Below, one piece after another: positions 20,176 to 30,738 of a stretch of DNA of 64,000 bases. The stretch's first letter is position 1. Every line of letters starts with the position of its first letter. The stretch comes from Ichthyophis bannanicus (taxonomy: Eukaryota > Chordata > Amphibia > Gymnophiona > Ichthyophiidae): NCBI GenBank assembly GCA_033557465.1, contig CM066039.1:397253440-397317439 (forward strand). The letters are read 5' to 3'. The notes below the pieces were generated by a model. The model worked only from the letters and a program-made list of their open reading frames with translations. It had not been told where the DNA came from and searched no databases. A program made the translations under genes and the position numbers.

Positions 20176-22470
20176 GCTTCTTCCGGACACCTTCTCTACT
20201 CTTTTTCCAAACACTCAGGCCTCAATCTGGACTTCCACTTTGTCCACCACTCTTGGTCAGCTTGCACCCCTTCAGCCAGCTCAGCTTAAACGCCCCTCTG
20301 CTAGACAGCCCTGGTTTCATACTGGCCTACATCTTCTGCGTTGCCATCTGCACTGAGCTGAACGCATCTGGCGAAAGCATCCCACCACTCACACCCTGGC
20401 AAAGTTTTGCGAGCATCACCGGCATTACCGCTCCTCTGTCCACCAGGCTAAATTAACCTTTTTCTCAAACTGTATCACTACAGCTCCTAACCCCTCTAGA
20501 CAACTTTTCTCTATACTCGAATCCCTCACCTCGCTTCATTCTGATCCTTCCTCGGGTCCTTCTGATCCCATGCCCTCTCCCTCTAGTTTGGCTTCTTACT
20601 TTTCAAGCAAGATTTTGGACTTGTGTGCTGCCCTCCCTTCTTGCCCACCTCCTTTGACCTCCCCCACCCCCCACCCCCCGCTATCCCCTTCTCCCTCTCC
20701 TCTCCCCTCCCTCTCTTACTGCTGGTCAGCTTTTCACTCCATTACCACCTCAGAGCTTCTAACATTCATCTCTTCAGCATGTAAGACCACTTGCTCTCTT
20801 GACTCCATCCTCTCCGCCTGGTTTGTCGAACCTTCTCTCTTATTCCCAATGTTCTTACTATGATTAACTCTTGTCTTTCTTTCAGATCCTTCCCTTCCCT
20901 CTGGAAACATGCACTGGTCCGTCCTATTCTAAAAAACCCCACCCTTGATCCTCTCATCCCAGTTAATTATCGCCCCGTCTCCAACCTTCCCTTCCTCGCC
21001 AAGATCATAGAAAAAACTGTTTTCTCTCAACTGTCCCAACACCTTCATGCCATAAACTTTTTGCATCCACGACAATCGGGTTTTCGTCAGGGCCATAGCA
21101 CTGAGACAGTCTTAGTAGCACTCCTTAACAATCTTCATTCCGCACATGACAGAGGTGACATTTCAGTGGTGGTTTCACTAGACCTTTCCACTGCCTTTGA
21201 TCTAGTTGATCATTCCCTCCTTCTCTCACGTCTTCGGGACGCTGGTCTTAGGGGAACTGTTTATCGCTGGTTTCATTCTTTCCTATCTTTCCGCTCTTTC
21301 TCTGTGGCCTCACGCACTGGTCCATCTCACTTTTCTGCTCCTACCCCCCCTCCCCTGTGGTGTTCCTCAGGGATCAGTCCTGGCCCCTCTTTTTTTAATC
21401 TTTTCCTTGCACCTCTTGTCCTCTGCATCCAACAAACTGGTCTCTCAGCTTTCTTCTACGCCAACGACATCATCATTTTACACCACACCAATCCTCTTCA
21501 TCTGGATTTCGCTCCTCTAAACTCCTGCCTCACCCTTGTAGCAAGCTGGCTATCCTGCAATTGCCTTCACCTCAACCTGACTAAAACTTCCTGTACTTGG
21601 TTCACCTTTGGGAGTCCCTGCCCTTCATCTGCACTCTCTATTGGTAACTCTATAATTCCTTTGGTTTCTTCTTTTCAATACCTTGGAGTACTGCTTGACT
21701 CCGAACATACTTTTAAGTATCATATTTCCCATCTTGCAAAGACAACATACTTCTACCTACGCTAGATACGTTCTATCCGTCCTTTTCTTTCCCCCTCTGC
21801 CTTAACTACCCTTACTCTAGCCACGGTTATTTCTCGGCTTGATTGCGGGTGATACCGTTTTCACAGGTATCACCCGCACTCAGTTACATCACTTACAACT
21901 ACTACAAAACACCGCAGCCAGGGTCATCACCTGCTCTTCTCGTAGGGACCATGTTACACCACTCTCGTTTCACTTACATTGGCATGCTATGGAATTTCGC
22001 GTTCACTTTAAGATTCTTACTCTGGTGCACCGAGCTATCTATACCCACACACCACAGTATCTCACCGACTACCTTCAGTTTCATGTTCCCATGCACAGTC
22101 TCTGCTCTATACACATCAACCACCTTCATCTTCCCTCACCTTCACGTGCACATCTTCAATCCACCCGCCACTCTGCTTTTTTCTTCCACGGTCTTGCCCT
22201 TTGGAACTCTCTACCCACGTCACTCCGACTAGAATCAAATTACTCAATTTTCAAATCTCAGCTGAAAACCCATCTATTAACCTCCCAGTCTCTCATAACT
22301 GACCTGGTTTATTCATGTTTTGTCTACACTCTCTTCTCTATGTCTTGTCTATATGCTCTCTGCTACTTCCTCTTTCCTGTTCATTTTGAAGTTCCTCTCG
22401 TTCTTCTGGCCTTTGTGCCACTCTTTGATTATTATTATGACTGTGATGTAATAAAGGCGGTAAACTGAAA
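20176..22470 (+). pseudogene. L2-type LINE: linker, reverse transcriptase and 3' end
   Basis: 20860-21765 is one open frame: WKHALVRPILKNPTLDP, YRPVSNLPFLAKIIEKTVFS, RQSGFRQGHSTETVLVALL and VVSLDLSTAFDLVDHSLLL. The active site is YANDII at 21457-21468, i.e. the second Asp pair reads ND instead of DD. The [12 protein letters not shown] block lies in another frame (21360-21400). 21839-22468 gives RTQLHHLQLLQNTAARVI, LALWNSLPTSLRLE and LKTHLLTSQS. The 3' end is GTAATAAAGGCGGTAAAC. The catalytic change and frameshifts mean it is dead. Confidence 0.86.
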
Positions 22471-23114
<644 letters not shown>

Positions 23115-23690
23115 AGGACTCTTATCCATCAACAAGACTTCAAATCAGTTATACAATCAATTATCACGCCACACTTTGACTTTGCGAACACCATCCTACA
23201 GGGCCTACCAAAACAAACACTCAGATGGCTGCAGTTAGCACAAAATGTGGCAGCACACACCATTTTAAACATTAGATCAATAGAACATATTACACCTATA
23301 TTGTTTGATCTCCACTGGCTCCCAATTAATAGCCGTATTACACATAAAATACTAGTCACCCCCTTCAAAATAATCCATAACATAGTCCCAACCTACCTCA
23401 ACACTCTAATCTCCACAGAAACCTCAAACAGAAGTCAAAGAAGCCAGAATAAACACAAACTGGCATATCCAAAAGACTTCAGAAATGTCACAAAACTAAC
23501 TAGTAAAAAAACATTCTCACATATAGCTCCACTACTCTGAAATGAGCTCCCTGATGACATTCAAGCACAAAACGATATTAAACTATTTTGAAAAAATCTT
23601 AAAACATATCTATTCACTTCTCACTATGGTACTCAACCAACCAATGTTACACAAACCATCCTCAAAGAAGTCCACGCACATAATATAATG
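23115..23690 (+). pseudogene. L2-A: ORF2 C-terminal region
   Basis: The plus frame reads SVIQSIITPHFDFANTILQG, HITPILFDLHWLPINSRI and LVTPFKIIHNIVPTYL. After a stop at 23538 it continues NELPDDIQAQNDI and KNLKTYLFTSHYGTQ. This is the post-RT region of an L2. Its left end abuts the Tc1 transposase; its matching 3' UTR and tail are at 30458-30738, beyond inserted L2-B. So L2-A went into Tc1 first and L2-B went into L2-A. Confidence 0.8.
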
Positions 23691-24110
23691 CCCCAGCACC
23701 GGACTCTTACGCCATCTCCTTCGGGGGACTGAGCCGGCTCAAGCCAGCTCCAACGAGCTGGACCCGGCCTTCCTCCCACCGCTGATCTGCCCAATCGGGG
23801 CAGACAGCCACCACTTGAAAAAGGAAGCGCCATCCGGCGCTCACTCAGACACCCCAGCACCGGACCCTGACGCCATCTCCTTCGGGGGACTGAGCCGGCT
23901 CAAGCCAGCTCCAATGAGCCGGACCCGGCCTTCCTCCCGCCGCTGATCTGCCCAATCACGGCAGACAGCCACCACTTGAAAAAGGAAGCACCATCCGGTG
24001 CGCCCGCGCCTGAGGGCCTCGCCAGAGGGCCCTTTGGTGTGGCCCTTAGGCGGGGCACGCAGGGCAAGCGGACTACGCTGATAGGCCAGGAACCATCCCG
24101 AAAACTTGAC
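23691..24110 (+). repeat. L2-B GC-rich 5' UTR with duplicated 161 bp unit
   Basis: CCCCAGCACCGGAC starts at 23691 and again at 23852. The two 160 bp units are nearly identical (both contain GGGGGACTGAGCCGGCTCAA). A third GC-rich segment with GCCTGAGGGCCTCGCC follows. The endonuclease of the same orientation lies downstream, so I read this as the LINE 5' UTR and promoter region, which suggests L2-B was inserted at full or near-full length. Confidence 0.6.
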
Positions 24111-24814
24111 TGTTCACATTGCTGTACATCACCTACCCTCTAGTAGAACAGAGAACATGTCAGCCGTCCACTGTGCCCGGAAGCCCCGCCATCGTCCAAC
24201 CCTTCCAGCAAGCACATACCGAAGGACACAGTAACCGCAACACCGACTGGACTCTATGCTCACACCCGCTCTGAATGTAAGCAAAACCATATATATCCTT
24301 TACCTTTTATGCAAATCATATTGAATGCTGTGATAACTTTATGCTATCTACCTAAACCTGCTTGACCTCTTACCTCTTATGCAAACCACAACTCCACTGT
24401 ATGTATTTGAATACTGTGATAACTTTATGCTACCTACCTAAATCTGTTTGTCTTAGAAGCATCACCCAAGTTTTCCATTATTCCTACCTTTACCCTCAAT
24501 TTTATAACACACCAATTACCCAATAACTACACCGTTAAGCTCTATCCAACCCTCCCCAAGATGCAGCCACCCAAACTTCGCCTATCAACTCTATGGACCA
24601 GCCTCCTCATACTATACATCACATCACTCCTCCTCTCATATGCGCTGATAGTAAGCCATAGTGCACCTATCCCAATAATCCACTCACTCAGACACCCTGA
24701 CACCCCACATATTCTGTTTCACACTCAAACTCATACTAACCCCCACCCTCGCGCATGCAAACTCAAACCAATCAGATTAAACCCCAATCTCAACCTTAAA
24801 ATACGATGTTCCAT
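24111..24814 (+). other. L2-B 5' leader with small hydrophobic ORF
   Basis: 24561-24818 encodes about 85 residues starting with MQPPKLRLSTLWTSLLILYI, a hydrophobic stretch like a signal anchor, then His/Pro-rich sequence. It may be the N-terminus of the L2 endonuclease ORF, which is cut by a tail insertion at 24815. I cannot match it to a known domain. 24111-24540 shows no gene. Confidence 0.4.
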
Positions 24815-24930
24815 GTAAAACCATGTTCATTATGTTAATTGTAAACCGTTCATTATGTTAATTGTAAACCGCCTTTGATCTTGGGAAAAAGCGGTATAGA
24901 AGAAAAGCATAAATAAATAAATAAATAAAA
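24815..24930 (+). mobile_element. L2 3' tail insertion
   Basis: Contains CATTATGTTAATTGTAAACC twice in tandem, then CGCCTTTGATCTTGGG, AAGCGGTATAGAAG and a TAAATAAATAAATAAATAAA end. This is the 3' terminus of an L2, placed between the leader and endonuclease of L2-B. Confidence 0.75.
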
Positions 24931-25097
24931 ATATTCCCCCACACAACCCCCACCCCCCTCAAATGTGCCCTACTCAATGTCCGCTCAGCTAGAAATAAAA
25001 TCCCCCTAATTGCTGACCTTATATCCGATCATAACTTAGACATACTTTGTCTCACTGAAACCTGGTTCCAAGAATCTGACACTGTTCTAATAAACCA

Positions 25098-27130
25098 ATT
25101 ATTTATTTATTTTTATTTATTTAACAGTATTTCTAGACCGTCTTATCATAAAAATCAAGGCGGTGTCACAACAAAACAATCAGAAGATGTGGAGGGGGTT
25201 CATGCAGTGATGGGGAAGTGAGGTGCGGGGGGGGGGGTTCATGCAGGGAGTGCAGGGGGGGTGGTGTGCGTGTGGGGGGTGTGTTCTAGATTAGGGGGGC
25301 TATGTACAGGGTGCGCTATGATACAGCATGTTCTATAATACTAGGTACTATTCAGATAGGTCATGGGATAAATCCTGTGCCGATATACAATCTTTCGTCA
25401 GGGGGGGGGTCTTTGTTGAACAGACCTTGTTGATTAAGTGACGTGTCCATAATGTTCTATGAACAGAGCTGTCTTCAGCTGTTTGCGGAAGTCCTTGAGG
25501 TCCGTTGTCGCTCTCAGCTCGTCTGGGAGGGAGTTCCAAATGGTTGGGGCTGCCAGGGAGAGGGCTCTCTCTGTGGTGTCTTTTCGTGTTTTTCTGAAGT
25601 CCCTCGGTGTGTTGACTCTGTTGGAGGTTCCTTGTCTTCTCGGGCGGGTGCTGGTGTCTGGCTGAATGAGGGTGTGCAGGCTGTTGGCTGAAATGTGGTG
25701 TTTGATTTTGAATATGTTTATTATTGTTTTGTATTTAATGCGTGAGCTGATTGGAAGCCAGTGTAGGTCTTTGAGAACCGGGGTAATGTGGTCCTGTCTT
25801 GTTGAGCCAGAAATGATGCGTGCTGCGGTATTTTGGGCTAGTTGGAGCGGTTTGAGAGTTTGCTTTGGTAGGCCAAGGTAGATGGGGTTGCAGAAATCCA
25901 TTAATGGGGTGATGAGTGCTTGGCATACCGTGCGGAAGTGTTCTGCGTCGAGGAGGGGTTTAAGCCGTCTGATGATTCTCATTCTATGGTATGCATTCTT
26001 GACCGTTTTGTTAACGTGAGACTTGAGATTTAGTTCGTTGTCCAGGGTTACTCCAAGGTATTTTACTTCGGATTTTATTGGAATGGTTGTGTCTGCTATT
26101 TTGATGTCCGGTGGGTGGATGAAGTCATGGTTGCGAGTGATTATTAGAGCCTCAGTCTTGCTGTAGTTGATTGAGAGGTTGTTGTTCGTGCACCAGTTTG
26201 TCATTTGTGTTAGGCAGTCAGTTATTCTCTTGTAGTCTGGGTTGTCGGTAGAGATAGGTGTGTATATCATGATGTCGTCTGCGTAGATGGTGTATTGAAT
26301 GTTGTTCGCTTTCATGATGTCGCATATCGGTTGGATGTATATGTTGAACAGGAGTGCCGAGAGGGCGGATCCTTGAGGTACTCCTTGGCGGATTTTTATG
26401 GGTTGAGAGGTGTTGTGGCCTATCTTGACTTGCAGCTGCCTGTCGGTGAGGTAGGATTGGAACCATTTTAACGTGGTACCATGAAGTCCAATTTCCTTTA
26501 GTCTTTCCAGGAGGGTTAGGTGGTCAACCGTGTCGAAAGCGGAGGAGATGTCGACGAAGATCATTAGGATGCCTTTAGTGTTGTTGTCTATGACTCTGAG
26601 GATGTTGTCTATGAGGTAGATCAGCAGTGTTTCAACTCCATGTTGGGGGCGGAAGCCGTGCTGGTTGTCGTCTAGAGGAGCGTGGTCGTCGATATGTTCC
26701 TGTAGTTGTTGTTGCACTGCTTTTTCTATGATTTTTGCCAGAAAAGGTATGCTGGATATTGGTCTGTATGCTGCAGGGTCTTTCTTGTCGAGGGTGGTTT
26801 TCTTAGGTATTGGGCGTACTGTAGCCAGTTTGAGTTGAGCTGGCAGGAGACCCTGGGTGAGTGAGTTGAGGACAATGTCGTGTATGATGTGGATGAAGCT
26901 CGATTTGGTGGCCTTTATCCATGATACTGGGCAAGGGTCCGTGGGGGCGGTGCTTGTTCTGATTGCTGAGATGATGTGGGAGAGCTGTTCTGTTGAGGGC
27001 AGGTAGAAAGTGTCCCATGTCTTGGGGTGAGAATCAGGCTGGGTAGCAGAGCTGGTTGCAGTTGGTTCTGTGGAGTGAAATTTGTCTTTGATGTGATCAT
27101 GCCCTAATATTTATGCCTAATAATTATGCC
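25098..27130 (-). mobile_element. L2-C, 5'-truncated L2 LINE
   Basis: A minus-strand copy inside the L2-B endonuclease. The 3' end is at 25098 (complement of TAAATAAATAAAAATAAAT and a GCGGT-type terminus). The 3' UTR contains a 9 bp poly-G run (25230-25260). The 5' end near 27105-27130 is followed by partly repeated CCTAATA motifs. Contains the intact frame listed at 25434-27104. Confidence 0.85.
25434..27104 (-). CDS. L2-C reverse transcriptase, intact open frame of 557 codons
   Basis: No stop occurs from 27104 to TAA at 25434-25436. Order of landmarks: PSTEQLSHIISAIRTSTAPT (pre-RT), KLATVRPIPKKTTLDKKDP, AAYRPISSIPFLAKIIEKAV, QHGFRPQHGVETLLIYLID, MIFVDISSAFDTVDHL, GVPQGSALSALLFNIYIQP, active site YADD at 26274-26285, VKYLGVTLDNELNLKSHVNK, DFCNPIYLGLPKQTL, HWLPISSRI, IWNSLPDELR and a final LKTALFIEHYGHVT. 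All RT core residues are canonical. The start is missing: the copy is 5'-truncated within the linker, so no initiator is claimed. It is the youngest-looking LINE of the window. Confidence 0.93.
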   Translation of the reverse strand, partial: GHDHIKDKFHSTEPTATSSATQPDSHPKTWDTFYLPSTEQLSHIISAIRTSTAPTDPCPVSWIKATKSSFIHIIHDIVLNSLTQGLLPAQLKLATVRPIPKKTTLDKKDPAAYRPISSIPFLAKIIEKAVQQQLQEHIDDHAPLDDNQHGFRPQHGVETLLIYLIDNILRVIDNNTKGILMIFVDISSAFDTVDHLTLLERLKEIGLHGTTLKWFQSYLTDRQLQVKIGHNTSQPIKIRQGVPQGSALSALLFNIYIQPICDIMKANNIQYTIYADDIMIYTPISTDNPDYKRITDCLTQMTNWCTNNNLSINYSKTEALIITRNHDFIHPPDIKIADTTIPIKSEVKYLGVTLDNELNLKSHVNKTVKNAYHRMRIIRRLKPLLDAEHFRTVCQALITPLMDFCNPIYLGLPKQTLKPLQLAQNTAARIISGSTRQDHITPVLKDLHWLPISSRIKYKTIINIFKIKHHISANSLHTLIQPDTSTRPRRQGTSNRVNTPRDFRKTRKDTTERALSLAAPTIWNSLPDELRATTDLKDFRKQLKTALFIEHYGHVT

Positions 27131-28116
27131 CTAATACATAAACAATCAATGTTTGCAACCGAATAGCCAACAGAGGAGGAGGAGTAGCTGTTATATCAAG
27201 ATCCAACTTGCACTTCTCTATGGTGGAATCAATCTCCACCCCAGGTATGGACTCTATCAGAGTCTCCAACCCTACCTCTCACTGCACTTCCTGTACAGAG
27301 CGCCCCAGTCTGACTCAACTGACCTCTCCATGATACTTGACACAGCCTGCTCCCCCCAACCCATCTCACGCCCACTCATAATCCTAGGAGACCTAAACTT
27401 ACACTCTACAACCTCAAAACAGTCAACCACATTTCTACAAGCAATGAACTCCCTTCACTTTACCCAAATACTAGAACAACCCATTCACTCCAAAGGTAAT
27501 ATCCTCGACCTTATATTTATCCCACAGCAAACATTATCCCCCGAACAAATCATACACACCATTCAACCCATCCCCTGGTTGGACCACTCCCTTATCCTCC
27601 TCTCAATTCCCCACTCCCCACATAAGAAACAGCAAACCGCCCCTCCCCAACATACCCGCAAATTTAAAAAATTTAATGCTGCCAACTTCCTTGAGCAAAT
27701 AAGTCCATCCCTTGACCTACTCAACAGCAAAAACCTGAATCAAGAGTCCCACATCACCGAATGGAACGAAATCCTCACCACAGCTTCCCTAATACCACCA
27801 AAACAATATCCCCAAAAACATCGCAGAAGAGCGCCCTGGTATTCTACAAAACTAAGAGACCTCAAAAGAGAACTCAGATGCTTCGAACGTCAATGGAGAC
27901 GTTCTCATGACCCAGATACTCATATGCTCTACACAACAAAACTCCGAGCTTACTGCACTGAAACCCTGAACCACAAAAGAGAATATAATGAAAATATGAT
28001 CCAACATTCCCTCAATAAACCTAGAGAGCTCTTTTCCATTGCTAAATCTCTAATAGGCGAGCCCCTACAGCAAGACAAGCCACCAAAAATACCCCCCCAA
28101 ACTATAGCCAACCATC

Positions 28117-28410
28117 TTATTTATTTAGTTTATTTATTTAATTAGCTGTATTTATATCCCGCTTTTCACCGGGTCAAAGCGGTCAATTGGGGGATACATT
28201 TAACACGAGGGGATATGAGACACATACACTAATACTTACAGGGAACATGGGCAATGGAGGGTTAAGTGGCTTGCCCAAGACCACAAGGAGTGCCTACAGG
28301 ACTAGAAATCCCAGTCCCTCCGGGCTGAGATTGCTGTCCACAGGTGGGACTTGAACCCACGACCCTCCGGCCTGAAGTACCTTGTCCTAACCACTAGACC
28401 ACTCCTCCCT
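28117..28410 (-). mobile_element. SINE inserted in L2-B linker
   Basis: Minus-strand SINE: TTATTTATTTAATTAGCTG tail side at the left, CCGCTTTTCACCGGGTCAAA stem, GGCTTGCCCAAGACCACAAG body, and a head with the complement of GGGTTCAAGTCCC (B box) near 28345 and of the A box near 28395. The L2 frame reads ANHL before and ISKFF after it, so it split one codon context; only a 4-5 bp duplication (CTTAT) is apparent. Confidence 0.85.
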
Positions 28411-30125
28411 TATCTCAAAATTCTTTCCACCCCCCTCAACAACCAACAACAACAAAATTCTTTCCACCCCCCTCAACAACCAACCCCTATTCATTAGACG
28501 ACTCCTGCACCCAACCTCAGGCACCTACCCCTTCAAACACCTGGAATGACTTTGAACCCCTCTCACTGGAAAACATAGCTAATGTCATCAAAGAACTAAA
28601 CACCTCTACTTCTGCCCTTGACCACTGCCCTGTCTCCTGGCTTAAATCCACAAGAAGCCCCATCAGTCCATACATCCTTCACATTGTGCAAGCTTCCCTC
28701 CAGACTGGCTCCTTACTAGCACCCCTAAAATGTGCTACAATCCGTCCAATCCTAAAAGGAGCAAAACTTGACCCCACCTCCCCAACCTCCTACAGATCCA
28801 TCTCTAGTAGCCCCTTCCTTGCAAAGATAACAGAGAAACTAGTCCAAACCCAACTGCAGAACTATATAGACGAACACACTCCCATTGATCTGTTCTAACA
28901 TGACTTCAAAAAGAACCACGGAGTCGAAACCCTTTTTGCCTCTCTTCTAGATTCCCTATACCTATACACCCAGAATCCCACCCAAGGATGCCTCCTTATA
29001 TTCCTTGACTTATCCTCAGCCTTTGACTCCCTCTCCCATCATCAATTCCTAAATAGACTCTACGAAATAGGACTGAGAGATACAACTCTAAAATGGTTCC
29101 ACTCCTACTTAGATAATAGAACTCAACAGGTCCGTATAGGGAACGACACATCCCTACCATTTACCCTGAAACAAGGGGTCCCCCAAGGATCTAGTTTATC
29201 CGCACTTCTATTCAACATCTTCCTCCAACCAGTTTGCAAGATTTTCCAAAGCCATGGAATTTCATACCAACTTTATGCAGACGATATTATGTGCTTCACC
29301 CCATTCAACTTAGCAACCCCTGACTTCACCAACTTAAGCGAATGCTTCTCAAACCTAAAATCATGGCTCCTACTGCACAACCTCCTAATTAACCAATCTA
29401 AAACTGAAGCTCTCCAAGTATTTACCAGTTCATCATATACCCCACCAACAACCCTTACTCTCGGGGACCTTACCCTCACCATAAAAAACCAAGTGAAATA
29501 CCTTGGTATTATCCTCGACTAGAACCTCTCATTCACCGAACAGATAAAGAGGACTGTTAACACAATATACGCAAAACTACGTACCCTTCGGAATCTCCAA
29601 CCTCTCCTAAATCCTGACTCCTTCCATACTGTCTGCCAGGCCCTCACAATCCCCTCTCTAGACTACTGTAACCTCATCTATCAGGGCCTACCCAAGAACA
29701 GCATTCAACCTATCCAAATGGCTCAGAACACAATAGCTCGTCTCATCACAAACAACCCTAGACGATCACACATCATTCCAATCCTCCATGACCTCCACTG
29801 GCTTCCCATTCAGTCCAGAGTTAAATTTAAAGTTATCACCCTCACTCACAAAATCATCTCCAACGAGTCAGCTCCATGCCTCTCCTTGCTCCTATCTAAC
29901 TCCAACAACAACAGAACACGCCGTACCATCCCCAAAAATCTACTTACCATTCCAAACACCAAAAGACATAGCAAACAAACCACTTGTAACCAAACTTTCT
30001 CCCTCTATGCCCCCTCTTTATGGAACGCCCTACCATATGAACTATGGAACTGCGCTGATCACATTGAGTTCCGAAAGAAACTAAAAACACATCTCTTCCA
30101 AGAACATTTTTCCCTACCACTATAG
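28411..30125 (+). pseudogene. L2-B reverse transcriptase and C-terminal domain
   Basis: Nearly continuous L2 RT: IRPILKGAKLDPTSPTSYRS, FLAKITEKLVQTQLQNYID, stop at 28896-28898, then HDFKKNHGVETLFASLLDSL, LIFLDLSSAFDSLSHHQFL, GVPQGSSLSALLFNIFLQP, active site YADDIM (YADD at 29274-29285), VKYLGIILD, stop at 29520-29522, RTLRNLQPLLNPDSFHTVCQ, HWLPIQSRVKF and LWNALPYELW, ending FQEHFSLPL at 30122. Two point stops and upstream shifts are the only visible breaks in this part. 28417-28487 contains a 32 bp direct repeat (CAAAATTCTTTCCACCCCCC). The 3' UTR continues to 30457. Confidence 0.9.
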
Positions 30126-30457
30126 CCCTATTCTACACCCCACCTCCCCTACCCAACCTCCCCTTCCACTACCCAATTCACTCCTTTCAACCTTCTGTAA
30201 CCTGTATGAACCTATGTAAATAGTTGGATTTTGTAACCTGTACGAACCTATATAAATAGTTGGATTTTGTAAATATACAAACCCATTTAAAAAGTTGGTT
30301 ATTGTAAAAAGTTCATTGTTATATCTATATACATTTCTATATTCATTGTAAACAGTTGAAATATACTGCCATGTTGTGTTCTCTGTAAACCGTCTTGAAT
30401 CGCAGAAAGATGGTATATAAAAACGTTTAAATAAATAAATAAAATAAATAACCAATG
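30126..30457 (+). other. L2-B 3' UTR and tail
   Basis: AT-rich UTR with two copies of a CCTGTATGAACCTATGTAAA-type unit (30198-30262), then CTGTAAACCGTCTTGAATCG, AGATGGTATATAAAAACG and a TAAATAAATAAAATAAATA end. No coding content. Confidence 0.75.
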
Positions 30458-30738
30458 GTGACTCAAACAAATAGAAATTATTCCTCCAAAATGCATGGAT
30501 GGAAACCCCACCAATCATGATACACCACAGAAACTGCATAAAGTTAAAGTATGAATGAGTCTACTGTTGAATATATACACTACTATGTAAATTTTTATGT
30601 AAATAGAACAGTTCCATGTAACTGAATAATAACATGTTTGTTGTACTATTCAGAATTCGTTCCTTGTAAACCGCGTTTGATCTTGTGGAAAGCGTGGTAT
30701 AAAAATGATTGTTAAAATATATAAAATAAATAAATAAG
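30458..30738 (+). other. L2-A 3' UTR and tail
   Basis: Continues L2-A after the L2-B insertion: AT-rich, ending CTTGTAAACCGCGTTTGATC, GAAAGCGTGGTATAAA and ATAAAATAAATAAATAAG at 30738. Tc1 transposase sequence starts at 30739. The assignment to L2-A rests on order and orientation, not on identity. Confidence 0.6.

Larger units (their letters stand above)
24955..28116 (+). pseudogene. L2-B endonuclease and linker, split by L2-C
   Basis: 24955-25097 encodes CALLNVRSARNKIPLIADLI and LDILCLTETWFQES, the start of the L2 AP endonuclease with its catalytic Glu (TETW). L2-C occupies 25098-27130. The frame resumes at 27165 (RGGGVAVISRS) and, after a shift, 27300-27640 gives LIILGDLNLHSTTSKQ, GNILDLIFIPQQ and IPWLDHSLILLS, the metal-binding and catalytic end. 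27650-28116 is the basic linker (RRRAPWYSTKLRDLKRELR, then HKREYNENMIQHSLN). A SINE interrupts at 28117. Two frameshifts are visible. Confidence 0.85.

Noticed and set aside
24561..24818. Small secreted or membrane protein gene
   Set aside because: It has a hydrophobic start but lies in the L2-B leader and ends at an L2 tail insertion; no independent support for a host gene.
28417..28487. Target-site duplication of the SINE at 28117
   Set aside because: The 32 bp direct repeat lies wholly on one side of the SINE and is a local tandem duplication in L2-B.
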